DNA of 6,210 nucleotides, taken from positions 1 through 6,210 of the forward strand of contig JAUXIQ010000131.1 of NCBI GenBank assembly GCA_030620925.1, written 5' to 3'. This DNA comes from JAUXIQ01 sp030620925 [NCBI: Nitrospinota bacterium] (GTDB taxonomy: Bacteria > JAUXIQ01). Positions 5,805 to 6,210 of this stretch are shown piece by piece (positions within the stretch are counted from its first letter, which is position 1; each line of letters begins with the position of its first letter). Made by a program: the position numbers and the translations under genes. The notes beneath the pieces were generated by a model, which was not told the DNA's origin, ran no database searches, and saw only the letters and a program-made list of their open reading frames with translations.

Positions 5805-6210
5805 ATGAAACATATAGTTGGCGTTGCGGATATGAAAATTTCTGAAACCGCCGGTGATGTACTTATCACTTATGCACTGGGAAGCTGTTTGGGCATTACA
5901 GTGTATGACCCGGAGGTGAAAGTGGGCGGGTTACTGCATGTAATGCTTCCGCTGTCCACAATTGATCCGAAGAAGGCTGTCGATAATCCGTTCATGTTCG
6001 TTGATACGGGCGTGACCCAGCTTTTTTTAAAATGCTATAAGGCCGGCGCAAAAAAGCAGAGGATGTTGGTGAAGGTGGCGGGGGGGGCTTCCTCTCATGA
6101 GAATGAGGAGGACGATCACTTCCAGATAGGCAAAAGGAACTTTACCATCTTCAGGAAGCTTCTCTGGAAAAACGAGGTGTTGCTTAGAGCGCAAGAAGTG
6201 GGCGGGACTG
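5805..6210 (+). CDS. cheD: CheD chemoreceptor glutamine deamidase (3' end outside window)
   Basis: CheD deamidates specific receptor glutamines to glutamates, creating methylation sites for CheR. In some bacteria it also pairs with CheC. The 135 visible residues begin MKHIVGVADMKIS and contain LITYALGSCLGI and GGLLHVMLP. The Thr22, Cys28 and His45 seen here match in order and spacing the catalytic Thr21, Cys27 and His44 I recall for Thermotoga maritima CheD, so the enzyme looks active. VKVAGGAS and the FQIGKRNF region are also family-like. CheD is usually about 160 residues, so roughly 25 are missing at the right edge. An in-frame TGA at 5796-5798 rules out a longer upstream start. The ribosome binding site is weak: the nearest purine-rich stretch (GAAGGA, 5774-5779) is 25 bases away. 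This suggests low initiation or coupling to cheR translation. Confidence 0.94.
   Translation, partial: MKHIVGVADMKISETAGDVLITYALGSCLGITVYDPEVKVGGLLHVMLPLSTIDPKKAVDNPFMFVDTGVTQLFLKCYKAGAKKQRMLVKVAGGASSHENEEDDHFQIGKRNFTIFRKLLWKNEVLLRAQEVGGT
6080..6087 (+). repeat. G8 homopolymer inside cheD
   Basis: Eight consecutive G bases encode part of the conserved AGGA segment of CheD. The reading frame is intact here. Such runs are prone to slippage, so it is a possible site of frameshift variation or sequencing error. Confidence 0.7.

Overview
The window is a piece of a bacterial chemosensory (che) gene cluster, with every recognisable gene on the + strand. In order it holds an unusually large cheA that is already open at the left edge (to 4073), a roughly 860-base stretch without an intact gene (4074-4934), cheR (4935-5762), and the first 135 codons of cheD, cut off by the right edge (5805-6210). 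No receptor, cheW, cheY or cheB lies inside the window. The CheD sequence, the two-motif linker inside CheA and the remains of a two-CW-type protein suggest a Gram-negative bacterium of the Desulfobacterota/Geobacter type or a neighbouring phylum. This is recognition from memory, not a search, so the taxon is tentative.

The main feature is the CheA. A usual CheA has one phosphotransfer (HPt, P1) domain and about 650-750 residues. This one shows at least 1356 residues, with five complete HPt repeats (A-E) and the tail of a sixth at the left edge. They are followed by a small two-part LGDILV-type linker where the CheY-binding P2 domain would normally be, and then the dimerisation, ATPase and CheW-like domains. 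Four of the five full repeats keep the phospho-acceptor His in an FHTIKGTS motif. In repeat B that His is Tyr and the partner Lys is Arg. A further active-site His is lost in repeats A and B but kept in C, D and E. The array therefore looks like mixed active and inactive phosphotransfer modules feeding one kinase core, comparable in outline to the multi-HPt kinase ChpA/PilL of type IV pilus systems.

The gap between cheA and cheR is not empty. A short perfect hairpin follows the cheA stop. From 4415 to 4721 lies the wreck of a small cysteine-rich two-CW domain protein, with one frameshift, one in-frame TGA where the family has Trp, and four conserved Cys codons changed to Arg, Gly, Tyr and Trp. 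The rest of the gap shows no gene I can support.

CheR methylates receptor glutamates and CheD deamidates receptor glutamines. Together with the CheA kinase these are the adaptation and signalling parts of one pathway. cheR and cheD are 42 bases apart and are probably co-transcribed. Whether cheA is on the same transcript depends on whether the hairpin after it terminates.
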